DNA of 64,000 nucleotides from Eurosta solidaginis (GCF_040869045.1 NC_090319.1:176302645-176366644); one strand, 5' to 3'; shown: positions 31,740 through 43,427, counted from the stretch's first letter. Numbers and translations: made by a program. Notes: a model not told the origin generated them from the sequence alone.

Positions 31740-32379
31740 TGATCATGCCCAAATTGAGGTTGGCGGACTGTTGTTTGGGTGGCGTAAACAAAAAAATTAT
31801 CTCTAATATATTTGCGCAGAAGAAAAAAAAATTTTTATTGAAATAAAATTTTATTGAAATAAAAAGTTAAAGGTCATAAGTAAATACTTATGCGCGCAAA
31901 GAAAGGAAGAAAAAACAAATTTCGCACGCATCCATGCGATGTGGCTGTTGCTTTAGCGCCTTTAGTACATTCTATAATTTATTTTATGTCGGTAGATGTC
32001 GCCGAAGTAGCCCTAACAAGTTATTTTTGAATTGTGGTGAACTTTGTTTTCACAACAAGTGGCCTGCCACCACACGGAACGGTTAGAAACCAGGCTGAAA
32101 AGGTATTACAGAGTATCACTTCCACCATTCAACATTATTTTTGACGTGTATTGTCGATAATGTTGAGATTCGTGGAATTAAGTATTTTAAATCTCGACCA
32201 AATGAATGATTGATCGAGATATGTAATACGCGACATGTGTTGCGTGTAGCAACGCGTTAGGCATAATGTCGGTAACACAGTGCATTGACAGTCAGAAATG
32301 GAGTGTAGAGATTTTGACTAGCAGATGTCGCTCTTCCATTTCCTGAATGAAAAAAATGTCATTCATTTAACACGCGGCG
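31740..32379. other. Unassigned DNA between BEL gag and the XPF pseudogene
   Basis: AT-rich, with an AATAAAATTTTATTGAAATA repeat near 31850. Nothing coding is supported. Confidence 0.4.
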
Positions 32380-32444
32380 GTGAGTACACTCATAGAATTG
32401 GTTATATTTTTATTAATTAATTGAGTTTCTTCTTTTCTTTCCAG
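32380..32444 (+). other. Possible 65-bp spliceosomal intron and short ORF
   Basis: GTGAGTAC (donor) at 32380 and a pyrimidine-rich TTCTTTTCTTTCCAG (acceptor) ending at 32444 frame 65 bp, the typical small intron size in flies. An ATG at 32456 then opens a 47-codon ORF to 32599 (starts MEICINGLFELYIAYWD), not recognised. Its end overlaps the XPF pseudogene on the other strand. This may be chance. Confidence 0.25.
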
Positions 32445-32551
32445 ATTTTCGCTTCATGGAAATATGTATAAACGGCCTTTTCGAATTATATATAGCATAT
32501 TGGGATTATTTGTGCCATTCAATTCGACACGAAAATATGTTGGCTTTATAT

Positions 32552-34855
32552 TACTCCCAAGAAAATATGTTTTTGCTTTCTATTGGTTTGGCAGAATAAC
32601 GTTGCATTTGTGCACATTGATTGTATAAGCGTCCGGGATTTAGTGAACCAATTAAGTCGGAGATCGATTTACGTTCAACACAAATATCTGTGTGAGTATA
32701 TAGTCGCCAATCGTGATAGTAACTTGTTGCACCTCCATTCCTCGTGTATGTATTAAACATGGCAAATCAGAACGGAATTCACGCATATCTACAATAATTT
32801 GGCTGAAACAAAAGATATGAGGCTCGCTTGACCGCCTGCTTCACGACTAGCAGCATTAGCCGCGTCCACGCCTTCAGTTTCTGCATAGGTTTTATACAAC
32901 ATGAAAGCTTCATCTGTTTTGCCATCTTGATACTCTGGTATAACCATTACACGCTTCGTTTTAATAATCATTCTAAATGCTTGCTTCTCACGTCGCCAGC
33001 TAGGCAAATACGATTGTTCTTCTACGGTGTGCGCATGTAAAGGGAAGGATACATGCGTCCGATCTTTCGGAGCGCGCCGTTGACGCGCTTCCTATCTTTC
33101 CAATTGTCTTATTGCGGCCACATTACAATGATACATTATAACATACTGTGGTTGTATTTCATCGAGTATGCGATCGAGTGACATAGCACCCTCTCGTTCT
33201 GGTTTGAATGTTTGTATGCAGATTAGTGGTTGTTTACGTGCCGCCACAGCCGCAGTTATATCCAGGTGTTCTAGCTGTGGAAATGGCTCGAAATTGAGGT
33301 ATCCATAATAGAGGTCTCCGTAGCCCCGCTTGCATTTGCATCGGCGCCAGCATAAGTTAAAGTTTCGTCAGCATCACTTAATTGTGTAATAGTTAGCATA
33401 TAACTTTCTTGAAAATATTTTGCTGCAAGATCTTCATCACCATTAGCATCAGTCAACAGCTGCGTCAGCTCATCCATAGGGGTGCTTTGTTCTGGGTCCG
33501 AAGCTTCATTCTTTAGAACGTCATTCTCTTTCGCATTTGGTTGAGTGCTATTCCTCTTTTGTGTGCTTGTGTTTTTGCCGCTGAGAGTTTTCTCAAATTG
33601 CGTTAGTGCATTTACCATTTCCTTAACTTATAGCAATCAGCTAGTTTACCGATTGGTATCTCATGCTGCCTTGCAGCAAATAAGAGAAAGCGTTCACCAC
33701 CTTGTGTGAGAAATAGACGCAATTGAAGGCAGGTACGTGTATCATGACAAAGTATTACAACTTTGGGTGGCACTTACGCAGTCGGGACGTGATCGTTTCA
33801 TATCGCCCGGTATTTCAACTTTGAGTATTTCAGCTAAAATTTCCATTTGGGATAGGGTTCATGTTCAAACTCACCTTGTGCATTGTAAACGCGCTCACTG
33901 GTTAAATTGAATATTTGCTCAGCTGAATCTAAAAACGTCGAACCCGAATTACGAAGCGCATACTCTGTAGTGTGATAACGTTTGGTTAGTGCATACGCGG
34001 CCACTGCATCATGATATGTATTGGAAATCATAAGATTGCGTAAAATTTTCAAATCAGCTACTATCAATGTAGTCTACGAATTCAATTGATGCCAAATACA
34101 ATCCAGTTGCGCTTGCTGTATATTATGAAATTTTTTGTTATACAATTCTCTACTGTGATCTCTTCCAAATCTTCCGGTCTGTTTATACGCTTAATTTCAC
34201 GCACTAACAATTCATTATATTAAGCAGATGTGTTTGTATTAGCGTCATGGGAACATGCAACTCAATAGTTTGTGGCTCATGAGGCTTCAGTGATTGTTGT
34301 ACAATAGCATGAAAACGCGTCCAAATAACTAATTGTTTTACAAACAGATTACGCATAGTGCACTCAATATGACTAAATCCACTTGTGAAAGCTTCGGCGC
34401 TGTTGGAAAATGCTTTTATAAAACCAGTTTTATTACTCATACGATACGAGACGCAAAGCAAATGCTTTTTGACAGGATTCAATAATGGTGTGTGCGCGTA
34501 GCACAACGATGCCCGTTATTAGCTCACTGGGTGAACGACGCTTTAAAAGATCAACCCCTAGAATTCGTGTGCCTATGAATTGAATGCCGTCTTCCAAGTA
34601 AACGCGTTCTCTGTCCGTAACTGTGTACGCTACTTCATGTACATCTTTCTGTTCCAATTTAGATTTATAATAATGCTCCTCCCAATCTGAACAATTCATT
34701 ACAAGCACTAAATTGCCTGGATCGCTGTACACTTTTAATATATTTGTAAGTATGCTATCGTAGTGCAAACCCTTTGCGCAAACTAGCAAACCATCAGAGT
34801 TCACCATATCCAAACAAAAAATCAGCTGTTCATACTCGAGCCTTTGTACATATAT
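32552..34855 (-). pseudogene. mei-9: Decayed copy of mei-9 (XPF/ERCC4 DNA-repair endonuclease)
   Basis: XPF cuts 5' of bulky DNA lesions with its ERCC1 partner and helps resolve meiotic recombination in flies. On the minus strand the helicase-like half begins LEYEQ...LDMVNSDGLLVCAKGLHYD (34852) and continues through RAHTIIESCQKAFALRL, AFSNSAEAFTSGFSHIECTM, IVADLKILRNLM and LCHDTRTCLQLR. An acidic linker (33618-33270) follows, then QTFKPEREGAMSLDRILDEI, PEYQDGKTDEAFML, and the nuclease domain with [19 protein letters not shown] and [11 protein letters not shown] (GD...ERKxxxD). Stops or frameshifts occur near 34070, 33770, 33620, 33110, 32790 and 32690. It is truncated soon after the ERK motif, so the helix-hairpin-helix end is missing. 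Confidence 0.85.
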
Positions 34856-35001
34856 CCTTATGTTGGAGGTATTCTTCAGCGGTCATGATATTTGCTAAAG
34901 TTTCATCATCGTCTTGGAATCCAGATTCCTCTTGATTTGTAATGTTGTAAGATTTGCTAACCTTTTTTATTACACCGGCAATTGTGAACTCATGCTGACA
35001 G
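34838..35001 (-). other. Possible exon fragment upstream of the XPF pseudogene
   Basis: On the minus strand an acceptor-like CTAATACAAACTGTCAG precedes an open stretch of about 54 codons containing AGVIKKVSKSYNITNQEE and DDDETLANIMTAEEYLQH, ending at a TGA that overlaps the XPF start. Composition looks protein-like but I do not recognise it. It could be the last exon of another gene or a 5' exon of the same copy. Confidence 0.35.
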
Positions 35002-35612
35002 TTTGTATTAGATTAAAGATACAAAAATATAATTAAGTAGAACTAATGCAAAATTTTGTGATGAAACTTGACAACTTGCAATGTGCCTAATATAAAGGAA
35101 GTAAAATGAGGTAACTGGAAGTGTTTACGTTCTAAAGAGCAATTTGGTTTCTATTTTAATCCAAAATCTTGCACATAATGGAGCGCTGTCGAAAACAAGT
35201 TCCACGACTGAATTTACATTGCTCAACCGAACTCAATAACTTAATCGTCAGCTTTCTATCGTCAAGCGATCTTTCACCACTTTTCTATATGCCACCGCTT
35301 TGGCATACGTCATACGAAGGCGAAACTTTGGGCACTTAAAAACGGCTTGCTATACCGGCAAAACGCTCATAACCATTGACAATTGATAAGGTGCTGTTGC
35401 AAGTTGTGCTGCTAAACATTCTTTATATCTAAGTGCCGACCAGGACAACGCGCGCTAGAACCGGAGGTAGCGGGTGTCGATAGAGCCAAGTCTGTCCTAC
35501 ATTTGCCAGTGGATATCACACAAAGGAAGCGTAGGTGTGTATAAAATTATATCTTGGAGGTACTGAAGGCTTATTAATATAATTATATTCTTTTTTTCTG
35601 AGGGAAGATTGT

Positions 35613-35728
35613 GTAATCAACATGGCTAACTCATACAACTCTTTCGCTATTGCCCGACGATGGCAACGTACCAACGTCAGAAGCTGCAGCGCTGCATTAT
35701 GAAATACAAGGAGCGGTTGGTCGTTCAG
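35613..35728 (+). other. Possible exon ending at a strong splice donor
   Basis: The plus-strand frame reads LPDDGNVPTSEAAALHYEIQ then GAVGRSG and stops at CAG|GTGAGT, a near-consensus donor. It is too short to identify. Other frames are also open over part of it. Confidence 0.25.
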
Positions 35729-36549
35729 GTGAGTAGTAGTAAATGACGATTCGAAATCTCTCGCGGTAATGAGCCATAATGTTGGTCAGATACGCCATCA
35801 TCTCGTTGCAAAGATCCTGAGCCAGATTAATTTGTTGATTTCTTGTCTTTTACATGCTCTCTACGCATAACTTTTTTCCAAAAATTAGAAAAGAACCATG
35901 AATTTAAATAAAATGGCCCAAGTCGGGCATGCTTCAAATTGACCTCAAGTTGTTAAGTTACCCGAGATGGGTGCAGTTTTTCTTCTTTTCAAAAATTCTT
36001 TATCCCGATTTACTGAAAGAATAAACGAAGTCAGCGATGCCAAATTCTTTAGTAGGCTCCAGGGGTTTAGCTACTCTCTTGAAATGATTCCCAAAGCATA
36101 CTTAAGTTGAAGATAGATGTACGTATGAGTAGGGTTTGAAAATGTATTTTATTTGCTTAACTATAAAAAGTCTCCCGGTTCTAGTATGTTCCAAATAGTT
36201 TGCGAAATTTCTTTGGTTGGAATGCAATGCACATAAAGGATAGTGTGCAGAAATCTGAGTTAATACCCTTTTGTGTTAGTCACTTTATTTTAGTTTAATG
36301 TTCCGCTTTTAATTGTCTTATGTGGAAAATATTAGGATATTCAAATTGGGATTTAAGTTATTCGGACCTGTTCTCCGGAATCGAAAGTATTTAGCCCATT
36401 AAGCACAGATCATTACATTATTTTCCCCACAAATAAGTTTTATTAAATTATTCATTTTATTTGGAAGATTTATTACAACGTTTTGCTGGACTATTTGTTC
36501 ATTTAGTATAATAAATCTCAATTTGAAAACTCCTATCAAGAATTGTCCC

Positions 36550-36865
36550 ACCCAAGCAAAGCGATTCCGGTCGAAAGCAAGCCGACGTGTTCTCAATTTC
36601 GATCGATCGATTCTTTAGAGTTTTTTATGCAAAATTGCAATTGTCTTGTTGCCTCTGCATTTCCGAAAACCATTGGTGCTGGCATTTTGTTCAAATTTTT
36701 GCAGAATTTTAATTTAACTAAAACCAAAATAAATAAAAACAGCTGTTTCGCTTTATTATCGACTCGATATGAAAACGATACGAAATCGGCTTCGAATCGA
36801 TTTGTTTAAATCGGAACTGAGAACACCAAAAAGAAATCGACTCGGAATCAACCCCGCCTGACCTT
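36550..36865. mobile_element. MITE-like element with imperfect inverted ends
   Basis: GATTCCG-GTCGA...GTGTTCTCA...TTTCGAT at about 36561-36605 matches, in reverse complement, GATTCCGAGTCGATTT...GTGTTCTCAGTTCCGA at about 36805-36855. About 300 bp, AT-rich inside, non-coding. Confidence 0.35.
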
Positions 36866-37165
36866 TCAAAGCGAGTCGGAATCCAGAACAGGCCGGATTG
36901 CTATTCAGAACACCACCTTGTGTTTCTTACAGCCAACCCAATATAAACGCACGCAAGTAATTTTCTGTCAAAAAATGTCTCATGTACATACAAGTTATAT
37001 GAGAGCAACCCAAGTTGAATTTGCTGCGTGAAAACCTAACTCGATTTCCAATTTTTGTTCTGCGTGACATTTAGATTCGACGTTTGCACACATGCTTTAC
37101 ATTGTCGCAACGCATGCTTATTTGGGTTAGGGCAAGGAACGCCGTGCGGTTTTATTGGGCCGGCT

Positions 37166-37432
37166 TGTTAAACATTTATTTGCACTTTTAAACCTTTACG
37201 ACGTGTACCTTAATTTTATATTCGAAAATACTTTTAAGTTTGAATGTGTGGTTCATATGGCAATTGATGTTTGGGGTGTGATTGCTAATTCAATTGTATT
37301 CTGGGGCAGATAGTGAGTCTGCGTTAGGGTATGTTGGCCTTGTTCAGGGGAATGAGAGCAGGGTTATCGGTGTGTTGGCCTCTTTCGGGATGAACGAGAG
37401 CTGGGTTATTTGGAATAAAGGGATATGGACTA
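37166..37432 (-). repeat. Possible 3' LTR/UTR of the BEL/Pao pol element
   Basis: It lies directly after the pol stop on the minus strand and holds AATAAATG and AATAAAACC polyadenylation-like blocks and GAACGAGAGC-type repeated text (37360 and 37390). No second LTR is seen, so boundaries are guesses. Confidence 0.3.
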
Positions 37433-39857
37433 TTAAAGTTCATTTTCCTTGTCGTTGGGCGGAAGTAGTACCAATTTCGCGATTGGTCTCGTAATTTGTC
37501 CCTTCATTGTATGAACGTCAACAACACGTACACGGTTATCGGAACCTGGGTGTGTGTTGACGACTCTCCCCATTTTCCACTCGTTCGGTTGTAGGTTATC
37601 CTCCTTGATGACGACTAGGTCCCCGGGTTTTAAGTTGGATTGTGGATGTTTCCATTTATACCGTTTCTGGATCTCGGTGAGATATTCCGATTTCCATCTT
37701 TTGCAAAAGGTTTGATGAAGGGCTTTCATCTTTTGCCATCGGTTTACAATTGAGGCAGGGTTTTCACTACAATCGAGTTCAGGTGGAGCTAAAAGATGCC
37801 CGCCTACGAGAAAATGGCCTGGAGTAAGCGGCTCCAGGTCGGAAGGGTCTTTAGATGAGGGACTTATAGGTCTCGAGTTGAGGCAGGCCTCAATTCGACA
37901 TAAGAGGGTTGTAAACTCTTCTAAAGTATATTTATGGTCGGACGCGATCCTTTAAAGTGTGTCTTAAAACTTTTTTGCCCCGCTTCCCACAAACCTCCCA
38001 TGTGAGGAGTGCTTGGCGGTATAAAATGCCATTCTAAAGTGTGATGGCTATATTTATTCAATGTTCCGTCCCTTGCTTCACGCAGAAATGCCTTAAACTC
38101 AGATCGTAACGATCGCGAAGCTCCGACAAAGTTAGTACCATTGTCGGAGTAAACGTTTTTCGGACAGCCTCGTCTGGATACAAATCTGGCGAAGGCAGCT
38201 AGGAAGGACCCGGTACTAAGGTCGTTTGTCGCTTCCAGATGGATGGCTTTCGTCGAAAAGCAGACGAGGCAAACGTATCCTTTTGAAATTCGACATCCCC
38301 TCCCTCGGTAGGATTTTATATCGAATGGTCCCGCGAAATCTACCCCAGTGTTAGTGAAGGCCCTAGTAAAGGTGGTACGCTCTTTCGGAAGGATCCCCAT
38401 AAGTTGCGTTTGTGTCCGCTTCCTGTAAATAGTGCAGACCTTACAGTTGTGGATAACCGACCTTATCATGACTTTAACGCGTGGGATCCAGTACTGAGTG
38501 CGGATATGACGTAGCATCAGCTGGTTCCCTCCATGCAGGGTGGTCTCATGAGAGGATTGGATTGTAAGTCTGGATAACCTGCAAGTATAAGGAAGAATAA
38601 TGGGATGACTTTCATTATGGGACATGTCTTTCGATGCCCCAGTCCGCCCCCAGTTCGAATGATGCCTTCTTCATCTATATATGGGTTCAGGGGTAAAATC
38701 TCACTCTTCCCATTTATTAGATCTCCTGACTTCAAGTTTGCGTACTCTTCTTGATAATGTTGCCTCTGGCATATTGTTATCAATCTTCGTGTTGTTTTTT
38801 CTATTTCGTCAGGAGCGATCGAATGAGAATCCCTTTTGAAGGAGGCTTTAGTTTTTGGGTGCGTATTCTGGAAAAACCGAAGAATATAGGATATAACCCG
38901 CAATGCCCTTGGTAAATCGGAAAACCTATCTAGAATATCAAAGTTATTTTTGACCGAAGTTGTATGAACTTTCACCCTCTTTTCCTCCATATTTGTATTG
39001 TAATCTTCTTCTTGTGTTGGCCAATTTTCGTTGTCTTCTTGTAACCAAGAAGGTCCCTGCCACCACAAAGAATTGTCGATATGATCCGAAGCGAGGAGGC
39101 CTCTGCTCGCCAAATCTGCAGGGTTTGACGCAGAGTCTACATGCCGCCATACTTTGTCTCCAACTTTGTCGCTGATTTTCGTTATTCGATGTGCCACAAA
39201 CGTTGACCACGAACATGGTGGTTTTCGGATCCATGCCAGTACTATAGTCGAATCTGTCCAAAGGGTTACTTTAATGTTTGAAAGTTGCATATTTTCTATG
39301 GCCGACTCTATTATTTCTGCAAGTAGGACTGCGCCGCAGAGTTCCAGTCGTGGCAATGATATGGTTTTGACCGGGGCTACTCTCGTTTTGGCCATCAACA
39401 GGTTGATGAAGACTTGATCCTTTGTTTGTACCCTCAGGAAAACAGTGGCGGCATATGCTTTTTCCGAGGCATCGCTGAATCCATGTATTTCGACATTGTC
39501 CTTCAATGTGTAGTGAACCCATCGCGGTATGCGTATATCGTTGATCTTTTCGTAGTCCGTCATGAATGATTGCCACCGATGTAGAGTAGTTTCAGACACA
39601 TCTTCATCCCAGCCTGTCCCTTCCAACCAAATATTTTGCATTATTATTTTGGCTACAATTACGACTGGTGCCAGCCAGCCAAGAGGGTCGAAAAGTTTTG
39701 CGATCGCAGAAAGTATTGACCTTTTTGTTACGGCGTGGTTATTGTCAAAGGGTTTCGCTGTGAAGTAAAAGTAGTCGAAATGGGCGTTCCACCTGATACC
39801 GAGTGCTTTTACCATGCTGCTGTCTTCAAACTCAATCGCCGTAATTTTGGTAAAATT
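37433..39857 (-). pseudogene. BEL/Pao pol: RT end, RNase H, integrase
   Basis: From 39857: KITAIEFEDSSMVKALGIRW, then KRSILSAIAKLFDPLGWLAP (BEL/Pao RT), EIHGFSDASEKAYAATVFLR and TRVAPVKTISLPRLELCGAV with LWTDSTIVLAWI (RNase H), HVDSASNPADLASRG. After a frameshift near 38600: HETTLHGGNQLMLRHIRTQY, CTIYRK, integrase Asp in GVDFAGPFDIKS, Asp in VYSDNGTNFVGA and Glu in HMGGLWEAGQKS. It ends with LNSRPISPSS-like and LKPGDLVVIKEDNLQPNEW (C-terminal domain), stop at 37433. The first half of RT and all of gag and protease are missing. The truncation coincides with the RTE junction. Confidence 0.85.
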
Positions 39858-41489
39858 TTCGTGCGTTATTCCTGGTGGCTAGCAGCTCAAGCTCCTCGCA
39901 CTCACGCCTTTCTGCTTCTGTTTTTTTCTTCCTGAAAAGGTGTCTCGCTTCCCTTTTCAACTCACGATAGCGTTCACACACTCCTCTTGTCGCGCTCGCT
40001 TTTTACGTAGCCTTGTAGGCAGCGTCTTTTCTTTCAGTTGCAACGCGGCATTCTTCATCGTACCAGTTGTTCATCGTGGTCGTCGGTAACCAATTTTTTC
40101 CTCGGCGGCAGTACGAAATGCTTTGGAAATATGCTCCCACTGCTGCTGTATTCCTTCAGGTTGAGTTGTGCTCTCAGAGAGCAGGTGTGAGAATCGAGCT
40201 GCGAAATCATTGGCAGTCTGTTGTGATTGAAGCTTTTCGACGTCTAGCTTCCCTTGTGTTTTTTGTTCCTTGGTTTTAGCCGCGTTGAGGCGGGTGCGTA
40301 TTTTGGCTGCAATGAGATATTGGTCCGAGTCGATGTTAGGTCCTCGGATCGTGCGCACATCTTAAACACTGGAGGCATGCTGTCCGTCTATCATAACGTG
40401 ATCGATCTGATTGCGAGTATTTCGATCAGGAGACAGCCATGTAGCTTGATGTATCTTTTTATGCATGAACCTCGTGCTGGATATGACCATGTTTCGAGCA
40501 CCGGCAAAGTCAATCAGCCTCAGTCCGTTAGCAGAAGTTTCATTGTGTAGGCTGAACTTTCCGACTGTAGGGCCAAAAACACCTTCTTTGCCCAGCCTGG
40601 CGTTAAAGTCACCAAGCACGACTTTTATATCGTGACGGGGACAGCGCTCGTATGTGCTTTCTAATTGTTCATAAAAAGTGTCTTTCAACTCATCGTCTTT
40701 CTCCTCTGTCGGCGCATGGGCGCAGATGATTGATATATTAAAAAAATTTGCTTTTATTCGGATAGCGGCGAGACGTTCGTGCACAGGTGTGAACGCCAGA
40801 ACTTGGCGACAAAGTCTTTCTCCCACCACGAATCCGACGCCGAAACTGCGTTTATTCGTATGACCACTCCAATATATGTCACAATTTTTGGTCTTCTTTC
40901 TTCCTTGCTTCGTCCAACGCATTTCTTGGATGGCAGTGATGTCAGATTTTGCTTTGACGAGGACATCAACCAGCCGGGCATCTGCACCAATCTCATTCAG
41001 GGAGCGGACGTTCCAGGTGCATGCCCTCAATTCATTGTCCTTCAAACGTTTGCCATGGTCGTCATCAATAGAGAGTGTATTTTTCCGAGGCTTGTTCTTA
41101 TATTTCGTTGGAGTATGGTTTTACGTGGCGGGTCCCAAGCCCAGCGCACAACCCGCTCAGCGGGGTGGAAATATTACTTGGCACGTTTATATAGCGAGCC
41201 GCTTGCTCCAAGATAGACGCCCGCTTGCAGCCGCACCTAGAGGTGTACAGACGCTGCCGTTGAGATCTCCCCCGGCTAGCCCTTAAACCAATTATGTCAG
41301 AGTGGCCAAGCCAGGTTGTCGCTTTCTCATATTAGCTCATGTTTAGCGGCTACCCAGAGGATACTTGGCCGCAAGCGACCGGCAGTAGTGAGCTGCTTGA
41401 ACCGCATGCAAAAGAATCGCTCTGGCCATTCCCAGGTGAATGGCGGTCAGAAGCTTTTTCCACTTTCGTGGACTTCTACACACGGCCCC
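39858..41489 (-). pseudogene. RTE-type ORF, endonuclease half with 5' UTR
   Basis: 5' UTR about 41489-41090. The endonuclease has ACTWNVRSLNEIGADARL, ITAIQEMRWTKQGRKK (catalytic Glu), IICAHAPTEEKDDEL, VVLGDFNARLGKEG (Asp/Asn) and RNQIDHVMIDG (Asp-His). It is close to the 'craniofacial development protein 2-like' annotations that derive from RTE/BovB endonucleases. A stop near 40360 separates it from the linker (IDSDQYLIAAKIRTRLNAAK to ELELLATRNNARKF). Another stop lies near 40010. No in-frame ATG is seen at its start. Coding resumes at 29795. Confidence 0.85.
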
Positions 41490-41501
41490 ATCTCGGAAAT
41501 A

Positions 41502-43427
41502 GTAGAAAATGATATTCCTCGCCTTCCAGCAAGGGTTTATAAGTTACCGTGGTATACAAAGAACCTAAAGAAACTTAAAAACCAACGTAATAAATATTAT
41601 AAGGTTTTTAAGGAATCGAATTCCCTTCAACACAAGCAAGAATACTTAAAGTACGTTAAGGAGTTCAATTGCCTTGATAAATTCTTATACAATAAGTATA
41701 TTAATAACTTTGAGAATAACATCAAATTCAATCCAAAGTCGTGTTGGAATTTTATTCGTTCTAAGCGATCATCTTAGGCTATTCCGCGGTCTGTGTCTTA
41801 CCAAGGTATAAATTCAACATCAACTTATGACTCGGCAAATTTGTTCGCAGAGTTCTTCAAAGCGAATCTCGACTTTAGTGACGCTCCGAGTGACAAAAGT
41901 GTTATACTAAATAACATATCGTCTTGTCTTAACTTCCCAACATTAGTTCTTGACATAGATGATGTTATTATAAGTATTAAGACTATCAAGAGTTCAAAGC
42001 AGTGCGATTATCAACAATTTTCATCTTTTTTTCTAAAGAAATGTATGGTTTCGGTTGTCCTTAAAATCAGGCATTTTTTGGATGATTGGAAAATTACTTA
42101 TATCGAACCAGTTCACAAGAATGGTAATAAGAGTGATGTTTCAAATTATCGACCAAGTTCTAAATTACCCGTTATATCGAAACTGTTTGAAAAAGTGGTT
42201 ATGGGAAAGTTAATGTCGTTAGTTCAGCGGCATATCTCTCCATATCAGCATGGATTTGTTCCAGGACGTTCAACAATTTCTAATCTCTCAGTATTTTCCA
42301 ATTACTGTATTTCAGCGTTTACAGATGGTTGCCAAGTCGACTGCATATATACTGATTTATCCAAAGCATTTGATAGAGTATCTCATCGAGTATTATTGGC
42401 AAAGCTACAGCATTGGGGGTTTTATTCTACCTTCTTACAATGGATAAGTTCATATTTATCCGAAAGAATTAATTTTGTTGTTATCGATAATGTAAAGTCA
42501 GTGCCATATGTGGCTATTTCGGGTGTGCCTCAAGGAAGTATCCTTGGTCCGCTCTTTTTTATAATGTTTTTTAATGATGTCAGTGCTTGCTTTAAAAAGT
42601 GCGGTCATCTTATTTATGCCGATGACTTGAAAATCTTTTTCAAAATAAAAAATGAGTCTGATATTCTTGCACTTCAAACAGAATTAGTTGTTTTAACGAT
42701 TGGTGCAGCAGGAATAGGCTCTCTCTCAATGTCAATAAATGTTACAGTGTTACATATAGAATTTGATTTCAACTTATTACGTTCTGATATACCTTTGGTA
42801 AGGGTCAATAAAATTCGAGACTTAGGTATCGTATTTGATTCACCATATATGTTCATTGAACACTTAAATTTTATAATCCCTAAAGCGTATTCTTTATTGG
42901 CTTTTATAAAAAGAAATGGCTCAGAGTTTAGAGACCCATATACTAAAAAGTTATTGTATAATGCGTTTGTAAGATCAAGGCTCGAATATGGTTCTATAAT
43001 CTGGTGTCCATATTATGAGGTTCACAGTAAAAGGATTGAACGTGTTCAAAAAGTATTTATGAAATATTGCTTATGTGACATAAATTTTGACCTGCCAATC
43101 CCGTCATATACATCCAGGTGTAAGTTAATTTATCTGCATACATTAGAGAGTAGAAGGCAATTTCTTCTATTATATTCATTTATGATATTGTTAATGGCAT
43201 TATCGATTGTCCAATACTTCTTGCATTATTGAACTTTCATGTGCCACCACGTAACTTACGCCAACATAATTTGTTTACTACTGAAAAGTTAAGATCTAAC
43301 GATGCGATGAATGCTCCAATCACACGCGCTCTAAGTGTAATCAACTCTATTAATTCCAGTCACTGCATTGACTTTTCTATATCTCGAACTTGTTTTAAAA
43401 ATATGTTATTTTCTCTTTTAAGCTAAA
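41502..43427 (+). pseudogene. Jockey-type ORF2, reverse transcriptase half (copy 1)
   Basis: Continues from 28052: DIPRLPARVYKLPWYTKNLK, then a stop at 41775 and DSANLFAEFFKANLDFSD. RT has KITYIEPVHKNGNKSDVSNY, HGFVPGRSTISNLSVFSNY, CIYTDLSKAFDRVSHRVLL, ISGVPQGSILGPLFFIMFFN and the active site HLIYADDLKIFFKI. Thumb and C-terminal text follow (NAFVRSRLEYGSIIW), with a frameshift near 43160 before the end (LSVINSINSSHC). From 42258 the sequence is repeated at 49497. Confidence 0.85.

Larger units (their letters stand above)
35002..37165. other. Unassigned DNA, mostly without genes
   Basis: No long ORF is supported. It contains one exon-like stretch (35613-35728) and one MITE-like inverted repeat (about 36550-36865), listed separately. 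Confidence 0.5.
29795..39857. other. 10-kb block interrupting the RTE ORF
   Basis: RTE coding stops near 39857 (ELELLATRNNARKFYQ, minus) and resumes near 29795 (SEGFKTG), positions that in related elements are only about six residues apart. The block holds, left to right, a BEL/Pao LTR, BEL/Pao gag-protease, unassigned DNA, the mei-9/XPF pseudogene, more unassigned DNA and a BEL/Pao pol. I see no target duplication and no matching termini. Confidence 0.7.
28053..41489 (-). mobile_element. Full-length RTE-type non-LTR retrotransposon, interrupted by a block of about 10 kb
   Basis: The minus strand has a 5' UTR from 41489, an APE-type endonuclease (41045-40362) and a linker down to about 39857. 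RT (about 29795-28090) and a (TAAG)n tail at 28053 lie about 10 kb away. A perfect 12-bp target duplication brackets the whole. Endonuclease and RT text resemble RTE/BovB-type elements. Without the inner block the element is about 3.4 kb, the usual RTE length. Confidence 0.85.
28041..41501. other. Target-site duplication of the RTE element
   Basis: ATCTCGGAAATA at 28041-28052 and again at 41490-41501. Joining across it restores the Jockey reading SNISEIVENDIPRLPARVYK. Confidence 0.9.

Noticed and set aside
40779..41286. Plus-strand frames of 136-145 codons
   Set aside because: Antisense shadows of the RTE endonuclease and its 5' UTR.
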